From the IMG/VR virus record IMGVR_UViG_3300021197_000748, positions 1 through 57,038 of that record: DNA of 57,038 nucleotides, one strand, 5' to 3'. A model generated the notes under the pieces. The model saw only the letters and a program-made list of their open reading frames with translations, had not been told where the DNA came from and ran no database searches. Positions within the stretch are counted from its first letter, which is position 1, and every line of letters begins with the position of its first letter. This DNA comes from a virus. The position numbers were made by a program, and so were the translations under genes. This document shows, in pieces, positions 45,100 to 53,200 of the stretch.

Positions 45100-45518
45100 G
45101 CACCGCCAGTCGAACCGAAGCCACCAGCACCCCGCTCGGTGACCGTCAGGTCCTCGAGTGAGGTAACTTCCTCAGCCATGGTGTCGCAACGGACGACCAC
45201 GAGCTGAACAATACGATCGCCAGGCCTGATAGCCATCCACCCCTTGGTGGTATCGCGGCGGGCCTTAACGATAATCTCTCCCCTATAATCAGAGTCAATG
45301 ACCCCGACCGTGTTGGCAAGCGTCCAGCCGCTTGACCCCCAGCTCGAGCGGGGTAGGAGCAAGCCCACCCAGCCCTTAGGGATCTCCACGTGGATGCCAG
45401 TCTTCACGGTAGATTCATGGCCATTGTTGGTAACCTCGTTAGCGCAGAGGTCGAAACCCGCCGAGCCATCAGTGGCAACGATCGGGTTGTAGTTTCCATT
45501 ATTATAATACTTAATCAT
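45096..45518 (-). CDS. dut: deoxyuridine triphosphatase (dUTPase)
   Basis: The protein has 140 residues, the normal size of trimeric dUTPases. All five motifs are visible in order: AGFDLCA (1), PRSSWG (2), GVIDSDYRGEI with the catalytic Asp (3), GDRIVQLV (4) and the C-terminal GAGGFGSTG (5), the flexible arm that closes over dUTP. It hydrolyses dUTP to dUMP and PPi, keeps uracil out of phage DNA and feeds dTMP synthesis. ATG 45518 follows TGAGGAAACACTATC. It is cotranscribed with the RNR behind the candidate promoter at 45554-45578. Confidence 0.96.
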   Translation of the reverse strand: MIKYYNNGNYNPIVATDGSAGFDLCANEVTNNGHESTVKTGIHVEIPKGWVGLLLPRSSWGSSGWTLANTVGVIDSDYRGEIIVKARRDTTKGWMAIRPGDRIVQLVVVRCDTMAEEVTSLEDLTVTERGAGGFGSTGGA

Positions 45519-45553
45519 GATAGTGTTTCCTCAGGTTAGTAGATCTTAACGTC

Positions 45554-45578
45554 TTCTCTTATTACTTCCAGTTAAGAG
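45554..45578 (-). promoter_or_regulatory. candidate phage RNA polymerase promoter before dUTPase/RNR
   Basis: On the minus strand this 25-base stretch contains CTGGAAGTAATAAGAGAA, preceded by CTCTTAA. It is identical in 24 of 25 positions to the stretch before the RNA polymerase gene (56002-56026) and lies in the only gap between exonuclease and dUTPase. The end TAATAAGAGA recalls the TATA and initially transcribed GGGAGA parts of T7-type promoters. The A/G-rich +1 region and a distance of about 35 bases to the ribosome site fit. The weak CTCTTA/TAAGAG inverted repeat is not conserved in the other copy, so a hairpin function is less likely. Confidence 0.6.
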
Positions 45579-45586
45579 TAGGCCCC

Positions 45587-46354
45587 TCAGAAGGGGTCAT
45601 AGAGCGCCACTCCGCCCTCTCGGGACCACTCGCCGGCCCGCAGAATGCGAGCACAACGAGCCATTGCGAGACAGTATTCCAGGTCGAAGCCCTTGGCCTC
45701 GTACGTAGCCAGGACTAGAGCGTCCCAGTTTTCGCGTCTGTTAGCCCGCAATAATTTTTCAGCAGTTTTTGGGCCCACCCTAGGGAGGCCAGGGTAGTTA
45801 TCAGTCATGTCGCCCATGAGCCACTGCTTGAAGAACAGCTCATCGGCTCGCCACTCGGGCTGATAGATAATCTCAGCCTCATGTGTGACCTTGCCCTGCT
45901 TGCCATTCTCATCCCGCTTGCCGGTGTGAGAATACTGTGGGCGGTAGTGCCACCCCGGGCAGGACAACAGGTCCTTGTCCAGGGTGACCGCCACGGCCTT
46001 GCCTGAGGAGCAAGCGATGCCCATCAGGTCGTCGGCCTCGAGGGTCGGGACGTACTTCTTGTGGAAGTCGTCCTCCTCGAGTTGCTCTCTAGCGTAGCTC
46101 AGCTTGGCCGCGAGGTCTTCGTCGACCTCGAGCTTATCACGCTGAGCCTTGTAGTCCGAGTACACCGTGCGACGGTAGTTGTTGGATCGGCTGTCCGAGA
46201 GCGCTACGAGCACGTGAGTACACCCAGGAGGCGTCCACGCGCGCAGAGTCTGATTGAGGACCATCGGCAGGTCCTCGATATCGTTAGTAATATAAGCCGT
46301 GCGGTGGGCGACCATGTCGCCATCAAGCAGGGCCGTCGTCGGCATCGTCATCAT
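45587..46354 (-). CDS. 5'-3' exonuclease (gp6-like, FEN/PIN family)
   Basis: The protein has 255 residues (T7 gp6: 300). Acidic metal-binding residues appear in the FEN order: LLDGDMVAHR (Asp near 11-13), the arginine arch RTVYSDYKAQRD, EADDLMGIA (about 107-110), LDKDLLS, and GDMTDNYPGLPRVGPKTAEK, the helix-two-turn-helix that binds DNA. It removes RNA primers and degrades host DNA to supply nucleotides. ATG 46354 follows AAGGAGGATCTAGAAG; alternative Met at positions 2 and 4. It overlaps the end of the dNMP kinase gene by 32 bases. Confidence 0.9.
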   Translation of the reverse strand: MMTMPTTALLDGDMVAHRTAYITNDIEDLPMVLNQTLRAWTPPGCTHVLVALSDSRSNNYRRTVYSDYKAQRDKLEVDEDLAAKLSYAREQLEEDDFHKKYVPTLEADDLMGIACSSGKAVAVTLDKDLLSCPGWHYRPQYSHTGKRDENGKQGKVTHEAEIIYQPEWRADELFFKQWLMGDMTDNYPGLPRVGPKTAEKLLRANRRENWDALVLATYEAKGFDLEYCLAMARCARILRAGEWSREGGVALYDPF

Positions 46355-47219
46355 CTTCTAGATCCTCCTTGAATGTGGTCCACCAGTCTTGGGCGAACAT
46401 ATCCTGTACGGACATCTCGCCACTCTCGATCTTAGCAACAAGCTCATCAAAGTGTTCGATGATCTTATCCTTCATCTCCTGGCTCATCTCTTCGTCTTCC
46501 AGCACCTGACGCTTGGCTTCGTTAAAGCCTTCGATCAGTTCATCTGGCTGGACGTCGAACTGGAATGCCCGGCACTCGGCACAGTCGCATGGGTTAGCGA
46601 ACCTAGACGGGTGATCTCCCACGAAGTGAGGCATACGCTCCTCGATCTTTTCCTCGAGCTCTTCGACACTCTTATCATTAACGATGGCCCAGTTGAATAG
46701 GCTCTCGTAGTCAGGATCGCCACCTTCGACCTTCTGGGCGAGCCACTCGGATTCGTGAGCACGCCACGCGGCATCAGCCTCGTCGACCTCACGCTTGCCC
46801 TTAAAGATAAAGAGGCGGATAGCCTCGAACTGCTTGACAGCGTTGAGCTCGTTGTGGTAGCGGCAGTCGTCACAGATGATGACGGTTTCCTTCCAGTCAC
46901 CATCAACCACTGGCTGCTCAGTTTCCTTACACTGTTCTTCCGCCACCATCTCGAGCCACAGGTTGACCCAGTGGTCCTCGTTCTGCTCTCGCTTGCCCGC
47001 GCCGAGCTCCTGGCATTCCTTGCGGTATACATCAGGCATCTCGGCCTTGAACTTGCGGGCATCCTTATAGCCGTGCTTCTCAGCGCACGCCTGCTTGAGT
47101 GGGGTGGAGAATGAGATACGCTTGGGGTTCTTCCCCAGCATGGCTGCTTCCATCTCGATGATGTCTGCAACCTCAGTCTTACCGACTCGGGCGATTCCGC
47201 CCAGTACGATTACTTGCAT
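46323..47219 (-). CDS. deoxynucleoside monophosphate kinase-like P-loop protein with C-terminal extension
   Basis: The protein has 298 residues. ATG 47219 follows GAAGGAGTTCTACAC. The P-loop GGIARVGKTEVADII is at residues 7-21, followed by a lid-type segment (FSTPLKQACAEKHGYKDARK). IICDDCRYHNELNAVKQ (about 113-129) matches the Walker B/substrate strand of phage dNMP kinases, which turn dNMPs from degraded host DNA into dNDPs. From about 170 there is an acidic, coiled-coil-rich extension with a CDCAEC cluster that could bind a metal. Placement between polymerase and exonuclease and upstream of dUTPase/RNR supports a nucleotide role. Substrate specificity cannot be read. Confidence 0.72.
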   Translation of the reverse strand: MQVIVLGGIARVGKTEVADIIEMEAAMLGKNPKRISFSTPLKQACAEKHGYKDARKFKAEMPDVYRKECQELGAGKREQNEDHWVNLWLEMVAEEQCKETEQPVVDGDWKETVIICDDCRYHNELNAVKQFEAIRLFIFKGKREVDEADAAWRAHESEWLAQKVEGGDPDYESLFNWAIVNDKSVEELEEKIEERMPHFVGDHPSRFANPCDCAECRAFQFDVQPDELIEGFNEAKRQVLEDEEMSQEMKDKIIEHFDELVAKIESGEMSVQDMFAQDWWTTFKEDLEDDDDADDGPA

Positions 47220-47644
47220 GTGTAGAACTCCTTCATCAGTTTGTTTGGTAGGAACCGCTCGTTGACATCTAGTCCGATAATCTTCAGGCAGCGCCAGACG
47301 AGATCGGTACAGGACTTAGGCGTAGGCAGAAACCGACCGGTGAAGTTATAGAGATAGAGATACGGCCTGTTGATCGAGCCGTAGTCATTGAGAAGCTGAG
47401 AGATAGCAGGCATAGCACCCTGCGGTAGTGGTCTCGTGCACGTCAGCACATTGGGTGCACAGTACACCTTCTCGAGCACTCGAGTCTGACGCCAGTAGGC
47501 GCCATACTGGTTAACGAAGGTTTCAAATGGCCCAATGCGAAGAGCAACATGGTTGATCTTGGCTTTGGACCAGTATGATACCTGCTTATTTTCCCAGTGG
47601 AACTTGGACCAGTCGTATCCTACGATTCGGTATGTCAGTGGCAT
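47210..47644 (-). CDS. NlpC/P60-like (permuted papain-fold) protein
   Basis: The protein has 144 residues. ATG 47644 (MPLTYRIVGYDWSKFHWENK) is preferred to the in-frame TTG 47653; GGAAAGGA lies about 10 bases before it. Two motifs fit circularly permuted NlpC/P60 enzymes: an early His in INHVALRIG and a late Cys in PKSCTDLVWRCLKIIG. Members cleave or modify amide bonds in peptidoglycan peptides or other substrates. No signal peptide. It sits between DNA polymerase and dNMP kinase with overlaps on both sides, an unusual place for a lysis enzyme. T7 has its amidase (gp3.5) before gene 4, also in the middle region, so an endolysin role is thinkable but unproven. Confidence 0.5.
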   Translation of the reverse strand: MPLTYRIVGYDWSKFHWENKQVSYWSKAKINHVALRIGPFETFVNQYGAYWRQTRVLEKVYCAPNVLTCTRPLPQGAMPAISQLLNDYGSINRPYLYLYNFTGRFLPTPKSCTDLVWRCLKIIGLDVNERFLPNKLMKEFYTCK

Positions 47645-49326
47645 TCGGACCAATCCTTTCCAATCTGGTATTCAGCATCAACAGGCATGGCAAAACCGAG
47701 GCGGTCACCGGCATCAAGAGCCGACTGCACCAACAGCTTGCCAACCTCATCAGCATACTCAGGCGGGCATGAAACCTGAAGCTCATCGTGGACCCACGCC
47801 ATCATCTCGTGCGGAATATCCTTGAGGTACTCCGTAGCGATAACGAGCCACGCCTTGCTGATAACGGCGCCCGCACCCTGCAGGAGGGTGTTGAGTGCCT
47901 TGTGATCCGAGCGGATCAGCACTTCCCGACCATCGAGAAGCTTGAGCTTGCCGGTACGCTTAGCCTTGAACTGCGCAGCCTCGATCAGCTTCTGCAGTGC
48001 GGGGATAGCCTTGAAGAATGATGCCTTCAGTGCCTTACCCTGCTTAGCCTTACCACCGGTGATCGAGCCGATCTTAGCGTCGCCTGCGCCGTAGATGAGG
48101 GCGTAGATGAACGTCTTAGCGTTGGCTCGAGTCGGCAGCCCAGCAGCGTGCTGGTTGGTGGTATGGATATCACCGTTGAGGATCTCGTTAGCATAGGCGC
48201 CCTTATCGTAAGGAGCCATGTAGTGAGCGAGGCAACGGAGCTCGATACCACTGAGGTCGCAGCCGACCTGCACCCAACCATCGGGAGCGGGACCGAACAA
48301 CGCGCGGCAACGCGGGTCGGACGGTACCTGCGCGAGGTTAGGCTGTGAGTGTGAAGCACGGCCGGTAGCCGTACCCTGAGCGTTGGTACGCCCACGGACA
48401 CGACCATCGACAGTACGCTTGATCCAATCGGTAACCATGCCGATCTTCTTGTTGATGTCACGGTACTCGAGCCCGAGCTTCGCCTCGGGGTATGAGAGAG
48501 ACTTGAGCGTCTCTTCATCCACGATGGCGTTACCGCTGTCGGTAACCTCAGGCTTCCATCCGTACTTCTCAGTGAGCCGCTCGGCCCACTGCTTGCTCGA
48601 GCCGGGGTTGAACTCCTCAACCTTAGACTTGAGCTCCTTGCCGGTCTTATCACTGAACCGGCGATGGACCTTAGTTGGGAACACCTCGCGAAGCGTATCC
48701 TCGAGCTCGGCACGGCGTGCCGTCATCTCATACTCGAGCTTCTCGGCGGCATCGGTATCAAACCCGAAGCCAGTGTTACCCATCTTAGCACAGAGCACAG
48801 CAACCTGCTGCTCGAAGTTAACCAGCTTGTGGTTCTCCACGATCCAGCGTTCCTGTGCCTTGAAGATCGAGATGTTGGCAGCGACATCCTGCACGCAGTA
48901 CGTGAGCATATCCTGGCTGAAGATTTCCCAGCCACCATCATAGTCGATCTTGTAGTCACCGACGAACTGTGCCCAGTTGGCGAGCGAGTGGCCCTTCAAC
49001 CCCTTCGGCAGGTTCGTACGGTCGGGGTGCATCAGCCGCCCCACGATCAGCGTGTCGATCAGCTTGCAGGTGGGAGTCCACCCACAGAGCTTCTCGAGCA
49101 CGCGGTTATCATAGTCAATGATGTTGTGGCCGATGATCACATCAGCCTGCTTGAGCAGCTCGACGGCTGCCATGTGCTGTCCGGGCGTGAACTTGAACAC
49201 CTCGTTAGTGTCCACGTCGATGACCACGATACAGTGGATCGTATCCACAGTGGTCTTCATGTTGCCCTTCTTGTCCAGCTCATTGTTCACGAGTCCGTTA
49301 GCTTCGATATCATAGCATAGTCTCAT
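47635..49326 (-). CDS. DNA polymerase, family A (gp5-like)
   Basis: The protein has 563 residues. ATG 49326 follows AAAGGAGTAATC. The 3'-5' exonuclease domain shows DIEANGL (Asp6, Glu8), GHNIIDYD (about 66-73) and CVQDVAAN (Asp147). The polymerase domain has motif A GCDLSGIELR (Asp357), motif B RANAKTFIYALIYGAG (about 400-415) and motif C HDE (513-515). It replicates the phage genome together with the helicase-primase. T7 gp5 has 704 residues; the difference probably reflects loss of the thioredoxin-binding loop and compact thumb, so processivity may not depend on host thioredoxin. That last point is inference. Confidence 0.95.
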   Translation of the reverse strand: MRLCYDIEANGLVNNELDKKGNMKTTVDTIHCIVVIDVDTNEVFKFTPGQHMAAVELLKQADVIIGHNIIDYDNRVLEKLCGWTPTCKLIDTLIVGRLMHPDRTNLPKGLKGHSLANWAQFVGDYKIDYDGGWEIFSQDMLTYCVQDVAANISIFKAQERWIVENHKLVNFEQQVAVLCAKMGNTGFGFDTDAAEKLEYEMTARRAELEDTLREVFPTKVHRRFSDKTGKELKSKVEEFNPGSSKQWAERLTEKYGWKPEVTDSGNAIVDEETLKSLSYPEAKLGLEYRDINKKIGMVTDWIKRTVDGRVRGRTNAQGTATGRASHSQPNLAQVPSDPRCRALFGPAPDGWVQVGCDLSGIELRCLAHYMAPYDKGAYANEILNGDIHTTNQHAAGLPTRANAKTFIYALIYGAGDAKIGSITGGKAKQGKALKASFFKAIPALQKLIEAAQFKAKRTGKLKLLDGREVLIRSDHKALNTLLQGAGAVISKAWLVIATEYLKDIPHEMMAWVHDELQVSCPPEYADEVGKLLVQSALDAGDRLGFAMPVDAEYQIGKDWSECH

Positions 49327-49338
49327 GATTACTCCTTT

Positions 49339-51078
49339 CTAGAATCCGCCTTCAACCTCTGGGCTGAAGCCAATTGTACCATCATCACCAACCACGAACT
49401 CAGTTTCTTCCATGCGGCCTGATTCGTGATTGAAGAAGATAGCGCTTGCTACACCGGATCGACCATCGAGCCGGTTCTTGAGGACGCGTACGGTCGTGGT
49501 GTTCGCCGTCTTAACGTCAGGGTTCTGACGGTCACGCTCGAGAGCGACAACCGTGTTGGGCACCGACGCGAGAGCGCCGGAACCGCGAAGGTCCTGCATG
49601 GTGATGCGGGAGCCTTCTTCGAAGGACTTGTCAGTCTTCTTGAGCTGGGAGACCACGTCGATGTGGACACCAGTTCGGACCGACAGTGCGCGCATGTCAC
49701 GCATCATGGCATCGATGATGAGCCGCTCTGAAGCGCCACCCTCGACATCCTTGCCCGTCGTATTCATCAGGCCAGCCGCAGCTGCCGTGATGTGGTCGAG
49801 CATGATGACGTCAACACCGAGGCTGACCGCCATATACTCCATGCGAGCCATGAGGTTAGCCATGGCATTGTTACCAAGGTGATCGTAGATGTAGAGGCTC
49901 GTGTCACCGAGCTCCTTACGAGCATTGGCATACTCCTCATCGGTCAGGTCGTCGATGACGTCCATCTCGATCGTGGGCTCACCCATCGACTCGAGCAGCT
50001 GGTTCATCATACGCGTGGACCTGATCTTACGCACCGGCTTGTTGAGGATGAGTGAGATCATGTCATCCATGGTCTCCTCAGGTGATTCCTCGAGCATGAT
50101 CATGCCGACACTGCGACCGGACTTGAGGTGGTGGTGGGTGAGCTCACGCAGGAACGTGGACTTACCGGAACCAGTACCCGAAGCGTAGAGCGTGATCTCG
50201 CCACTACGCTGGCCGGTGAGGAACTTCGTGAGATCCTTGAACGGGAACGGCCACACCTTGCCGGCCGACATATCAGTCGGGCGCTCGGTGATGCTGCTCA
50301 CGTGAAGGATCTCATCAGGTGAGTAAACCTTGGCCTGCCAGATCGCATCAATGATGGATCTGCTGCTGCCCTTGGTCAGACACTCGTTGGCGTCCTTGAA
50401 GGGCAGCGAGGCGATCTTCGCCTTACCGGGCGGGAGGATGTCACAGACAGCCTTCGCCGCAGCTTGACCAGGTTCATCCATATCAAACATCAAGATCACC
50501 TCACCGAACGAGCTCACGAACTCGAGGTTGTTCTTGATATCACGCACCGCGCCGGCCGCACCGTTAGGGAGCGACACGACGGGCCACTTACAATCCTGCA
50601 TCTGCGCCACGGTCAGCGTATCGATCTCACCTTCAGTGATGACGATCTTTTTACCGCCGTTGCCCCACAAGTGCTGCCCGAACAGCTCGCAGCCGCGCGG
50701 GCTGCCTGCCCAGTGGAACGTCTTGTCAGGACCGCGCATGTGCTGTGCGACCAGCGTGCCGTCCTTGAAGTAGTTGGCGATCTCGATATCCTTGTTACGG
50801 ATGTTCGCAGTCTGATAGCCGTACACGCGGCACGCCTTGGTGTCGATGCTACGGTGGTCAAGACTCTTGATCGACCCGCGGTACGTCTTGAACGAGGAAG
50901 GGGGCGGCTCAGAGACCGAGCCGTCCCCCTTTTCGTAGTACTCGCAGGAGAAGCAATAGGCACCACCGTTGCTGTAACGGGCCAGATTATCCTTGGAATT
51001 ATCTCGGCCGGCAGCAGCGCACTTAGGGCACTGCTCTCGACCAACGACCACGCTCTCAGCTTCGGTAATATCGCTCAT
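49339..51078 (-). CDS. DNA primase-helicase (gp4-like)
   Basis: The protein has 579 residues. I use ATG 51078, after AAAGGATTGCG and overlapping the previous stop (ATGA); the frame extends 10 codons further up. The N-terminal zinc finger has CPKC (17-20) and CFSC (42-45). The TOPRIM primase core shows IVITEGEID (about 145-153) and MFDMDEPG (197-204). The hexameric RecA-type helicase has Walker A ASGTGSGKST (299-308), Walker B DVIMLDHITA and the later DVVSQLKK strand. It unwinds DNA and makes RNA primers at the phage fork. All catalytic motifs are intact. Confidence 0.96.
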   Translation of the reverse strand: MSDITEAESVVVGREQCPKCAAAGRDNSKDNLARYSNGGAYCFSCEYYEKGDGSVSEPPPSSFKTYRGSIKSLDHRSIDTKACRVYGYQTANIRNKDIEIANYFKDGTLVAQHMRGPDKTFHWAGSPRGCELFGQHLWGNGGKKIVITEGEIDTLTVAQMQDCKWPVVSLPNGAAGAVRDIKNNLEFVSSFGEVILMFDMDEPGQAAAKAVCDILPPGKAKIASLPFKDANECLTKGSSRSIIDAIWQAKVYSPDEILHVSSITERPTDMSAGKVWPFPFKDLTKFLTGQRSGEITLYASGTGSGKSTFLRELTHHHLKSGRSVGMIMLEESPEETMDDMISLILNKPVRKIRSTRMMNQLLESMGEPTIEMDVIDDLTDEEYANARKELGDTSLYIYDHLGNNAMANLMARMEYMAVSLGVDVIMLDHITAAAAGLMNTTGKDVEGGASERLIIDAMMRDMRALSVRTGVHIDVVSQLKKTDKSFEEGSRITMQDLRGSGALASVPNTVVALERDRQNPDVKTANTTTVRVLKNRLDGRSGVASAIFFNHESGRMEETEFVVGDDGTIGFSPEVEGGF

Positions 51079-51296
51079 CGCAATCCTTTCTGCACAGCCT
51101 TCCGCCATGCCTTCAGTGTCTCTTCATACTCGGGCGTACCGTGCTCGAGCGATCCCAGTTTGATGCCTAGCTGGTAGGCTTCGCTCTGGGTATTCGTTCG
51201 TGGCACGTCGCCCTTACCACCTTGGCCAGAAACAATCTGGCGCCGGCGTCGATCCGCTTTGGCCTGCTTGTTGTCAGACCATCTATCATCATCCAT
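51075..51296 (-). CDS. 73-residue charged protein between RusA and primase-helicase
   Basis: I use ATG 51296 (MDDDRWSDNKQAKADRRRRQ) because AAGGAG lies seven bases before it; the frame is open 17 codons further up but would overlap RusA more. The N-terminal half is highly charged and probably unfolded. The second half is helical (SEAYQLGIKLGSLEHGTPEY). It overlaps RusA and the primase-helicase starts (ATGA). Small proteins at this position are common in marine podoviruses but their function is unknown. I recognise no domain. Confidence 0.6.
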   Translation of the reverse strand: MDDDRWSDNKQAKADRRRRQIVSGQGGKGDVPRTNTQSEAYQLGIKLGSLEHGTPEYEETLKAWRKAVQKGLR

Positions 51297-51747
51297 CTGC
51301 CATCTCCTTTCCGAGCTTGCGCTCCTTGAAGATTGGGGCATCCGCATACTCAGGGACGACCTTCCAGGCTACGCTGAAGTAGCTGTCTTCCAGAGAGTCG
51401 TTCCATCGCTTGTTGATCGTCTCAGACTGGATCTGCCAGTCATCGATCCACAGGATGTCCGTGCAAGCATCGAGGATAGCCTTACTAAAGTTATCCACGT
51501 CACCTTGCGGGAATGGGAACTTCGACTTCTTGGGGGACGCCGGACGTACCTCTACGGTAATGTCCAGCGGCTCCCACAGGATGTCAAAGTCGGCACACGC
51601 AGCCTCGAGAGGTGCTACCACCTCCTTGCGGAACTGCGTGTACGTCTTCGATCCCCAGCTACCACCGTGCCCGCGGAAGGTTGGCTTCCAGACTGGCTTC
51701 GTAATTGGTTTGATAGGGATCACAATCTTGCCTTCAGGGCGATACAT
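51289..51747 (-). CDS. RusA-family Holliday junction resolvase
   Basis: The protein has 152 residues. The conserved RusA signature is GDVDNFSKAILDACTDILWI followed by DDWQIQ and K/R: the Asp cluster DVDN (about 83-86) and DD (about 102-103) coordinates Mg in the dimeric active site. It resolves branched replication and recombination intermediates before packaging. It takes the place of T7 endonuclease I (gp3), located as there after the SSB and before helicase. ATG 51747 overlaps the SSB stop by one base (TGATG), so the two are coupled. Confidence 0.88.
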   Translation of the reverse strand: MYRPEGKIVIPIKPITKPVWKPTFRGHGGSWGSKTYTQFRKEVVAPLEAACADFDILWEPLDITVEVRPASPKKSKFPFPQGDVDNFSKAILDACTDILWIDDWQIQSETINKRWNDSLEDSYFSVAWKVVPEYADAPIFKERKLGKEMADG

Positions 51748-52304
51748 CAGAAGGGCAGATCGTCATCACCACCGTCGGTGGCAGGGACGTCCGGTTCTTC
51801 GTCAGCGTCAAACGCCGTGTCAGCAGCAGGCGCAGCAGGAGCTGCGTCAGCCACGTAACCACCCTCGACCACGTCGAAGCCGCTGCCGGCTCCGCCACCG
51901 AAGGTGCTGTTCTTCTCGATGATCTGCACGCCATCGAGGTAGATGCTCAGCGAGTTGTCCCGCTTGATGAGGCACGGACTGAGCAGGAGCCGGACGATGT
52001 CGCCGCTTGCCGCGGTGACGTCAGTGGGCTTGTTCTGCGAGTCCACGCAGGGGAACTTGGTTGCGCCGTTCTTAACCATGATACGGTTCTTGAACTTGAT
52101 GCGCTTGACACCTTCGTCGTTCTCCCAGACGCCGTTAACCTTCTTGGCGCCAGTCTGCTGAACAGCATCCTTGACCTGCTTCTGCAGTTCAGGGGTGATG
52201 TCAACACTGACGTTGAAGTTAGCGCTGTCCTCGCCGAACTTGTCGTCGGGCTTGTGGAGGGTGGAGAAACCGAGGGTGAGCTTTTCAGTAACGAACTTGG
52301 CCAT
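51747..52304 (-). CDS. single-stranded DNA-binding protein (gp2.5-like)
   Basis: The protein has 185 residues from ATG 52304, preceded by AAGGAATAATACT; the open frame reaches 10 codons further but lacks a ribosome site there. An OB-fold type strand series is visible (KLTLGFSTLHKPDDKFGEDS, IKFKNRIMVKNGATKFPCVD, IVRLLLSPCLIKRDNSLSIY). An Ala/Pro linker follows, then the strongly acidic tail DGGDDDLPF. The acidic C-terminus with terminal aromatic residue is the protein-interaction hook of gp2.5, used to bind polymerase and helicase. Order SSB-nuclease-primase is that of T7 2.5-3-4. Confidence 0.85.
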   Translation of the reverse strand: MAKFVTEKLTLGFSTLHKPDDKFGEDSANFNVSVDITPELQKQVKDAVQQTGAKKVNGVWENDEGVKRIKFKNRIMVKNGATKFPCVDSQNKPTDVTAASGDIVRLLLSPCLIKRDNSLSIYLDGVQIIEKNSTFGGGAGSGFDVVEGGYVADAAPAAPAADTAFDADEEPDVPATDGGDDDLPF

Positions 52305-52352
52305 AGTATTATTCCTTATACTGGGTTTAGTCATCTGACTAGTGGGTGTGAA

Positions 52353-53042
52353 TCAGTACTTCTCGAGCGGCATAGGCTCGAAGATGGGGTACTCTCCGTC
52401 GAGTACCACACCGCAGCCGACAATCGGCTTGCCCGCGTAGATCTTGCTGTAACGCATATACGGGCTGTTGGTTTCGGTTCCGCAGCCTACCTGCATACCG
52501 AACCAACGGTGCTTCTGGTTGGCACCGAAGCTTACTCCTCCTTGTGCGTGGTAGTGTCCACAGACAACCGAGCGATGCTCAGCGTCAGCCTGAGAGCGAG
52601 CAGCGTTGAACACGTTGCTCTTACCCTTGTCGCCGTGTCTGTAGAACACATCATCAATTTCAAGATCCGCGAACCGAGGGTGGACCGTCCAACCCTCCGG
52701 CATATCGAGGATCTCGCCAAGCGTTCGCATGAGCTTGGCAGGGATGCCGACGCCAGTTGCCTGACGGTTCGGCAGGTCTGAGTGATTACCAGTCATATAA
52801 TCAACAACTGGGAACCGCTCATACAGCTCAGTGAGCTGCTCGACCGCCAACTCGATCTCATTCTCGATGTTGGGCAGGTCAGTGTGCTTGAGGTGATAGC
52901 TGATACCATGGAAGTCCACGGCATCTCCGATGTGAACCACACGGTCGCAGTCCCAAGCTGCATAGATATCCTCAAGAAAGTCAGGGTAGTTCTCACGCAT
53001 GGCTGGGGCGTGCGTGTCGCCGATCACGAGTACTCTACTCAT
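52353..53042 (-). CDS. calcineurin-like metallophosphoesterase
   Basis: The protein has 229 residues. All metal motifs are present in order: GDTHAP (8-13), HIGDAVDFHG (about 37-46), TGNHSDLP (about 84-91), CGHYHA (about 160-165) and a C-terminal GCG region. This is the two-metal fold of Mre11-like and PP-type phosphatases; phage members may act on nucleic acid ends, nucleotides or phosphoproteins. ATG 53042 overlaps the stop of the CxxC microprotein (TGATG). It belongs to the replication block, which favours a nucleic-acid or nucleotide substrate, but none can be named. Confidence 0.85.
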   Translation of the reverse strand: MSRVLVIGDTHAPAMRENYPDFLEDIYAAWDCDRVVHIGDAVDFHGISYHLKHTDLPNIENEIELAVEQLTELYERFPVVDYMTGNHSDLPNRQATGVGIPAKLMRTLGEILDMPEGWTVHPRFADLEIDDVFYRHGDKGKSNVFNAARSQADAEHRSVVCGHYHAQGGVSFGANQKHRWFGMQVGCGTETNSPYMRYSKIYAGKPIVGCGVVLDGEYPIFEPMPLEKY

Positions 53043-53200
53043 CAGTCGTTCTCCTTGTTAGGGCAGTCCTCGCAGGGTGCGTCACAGCCGTCACACGGCT
53101 TGTTAGGACAGTCGTCACAGATCTCTTCGCAACCTTCACAGGGAAGATTGAGAGCGAAGCGGTCGTAGTTATCGAGGTCAGTCAGTTTGCAGCATCGCAT
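53042..53200 (-). CDS. 52-residue CxxC-rich microprotein
   Basis: ATG 53200 is preceded by TTGGAGATGCTCCC; the stop overlaps the phosphoesterase start. It begins MRCCKLTDLDNYDRFALNLP and then carries four CxxC pairs in 26 residues: CEGC, CDDC, CDGC, CEDC at Cys21/24, 28/31, 36/39 and 43/46, plus Cys3 and Cys4. The phrase CDDCPNKPCDGC is nearly repeated as CEDCPNK. Eight spaced Cys would bind two zinc ions or an iron-sulfur cluster; Asp/Glu between them suggest a protein-binding rather than DNA-binding role. It is too short for most gene finders. Coupling at both ends supports it as real. Confidence 0.7.
   Translation of the reverse strand: MRCCKLTDLDNYDRFALNLPCEGCEEICDDCPNKPCDGCDAPCEDCPNKEND

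Noticed and set aside
45582-45597. CCCC/GGGG hairpin at the exonuclease stop as a terminator
   Set aside because: Only a four-base stem and no T run on the minus strand.
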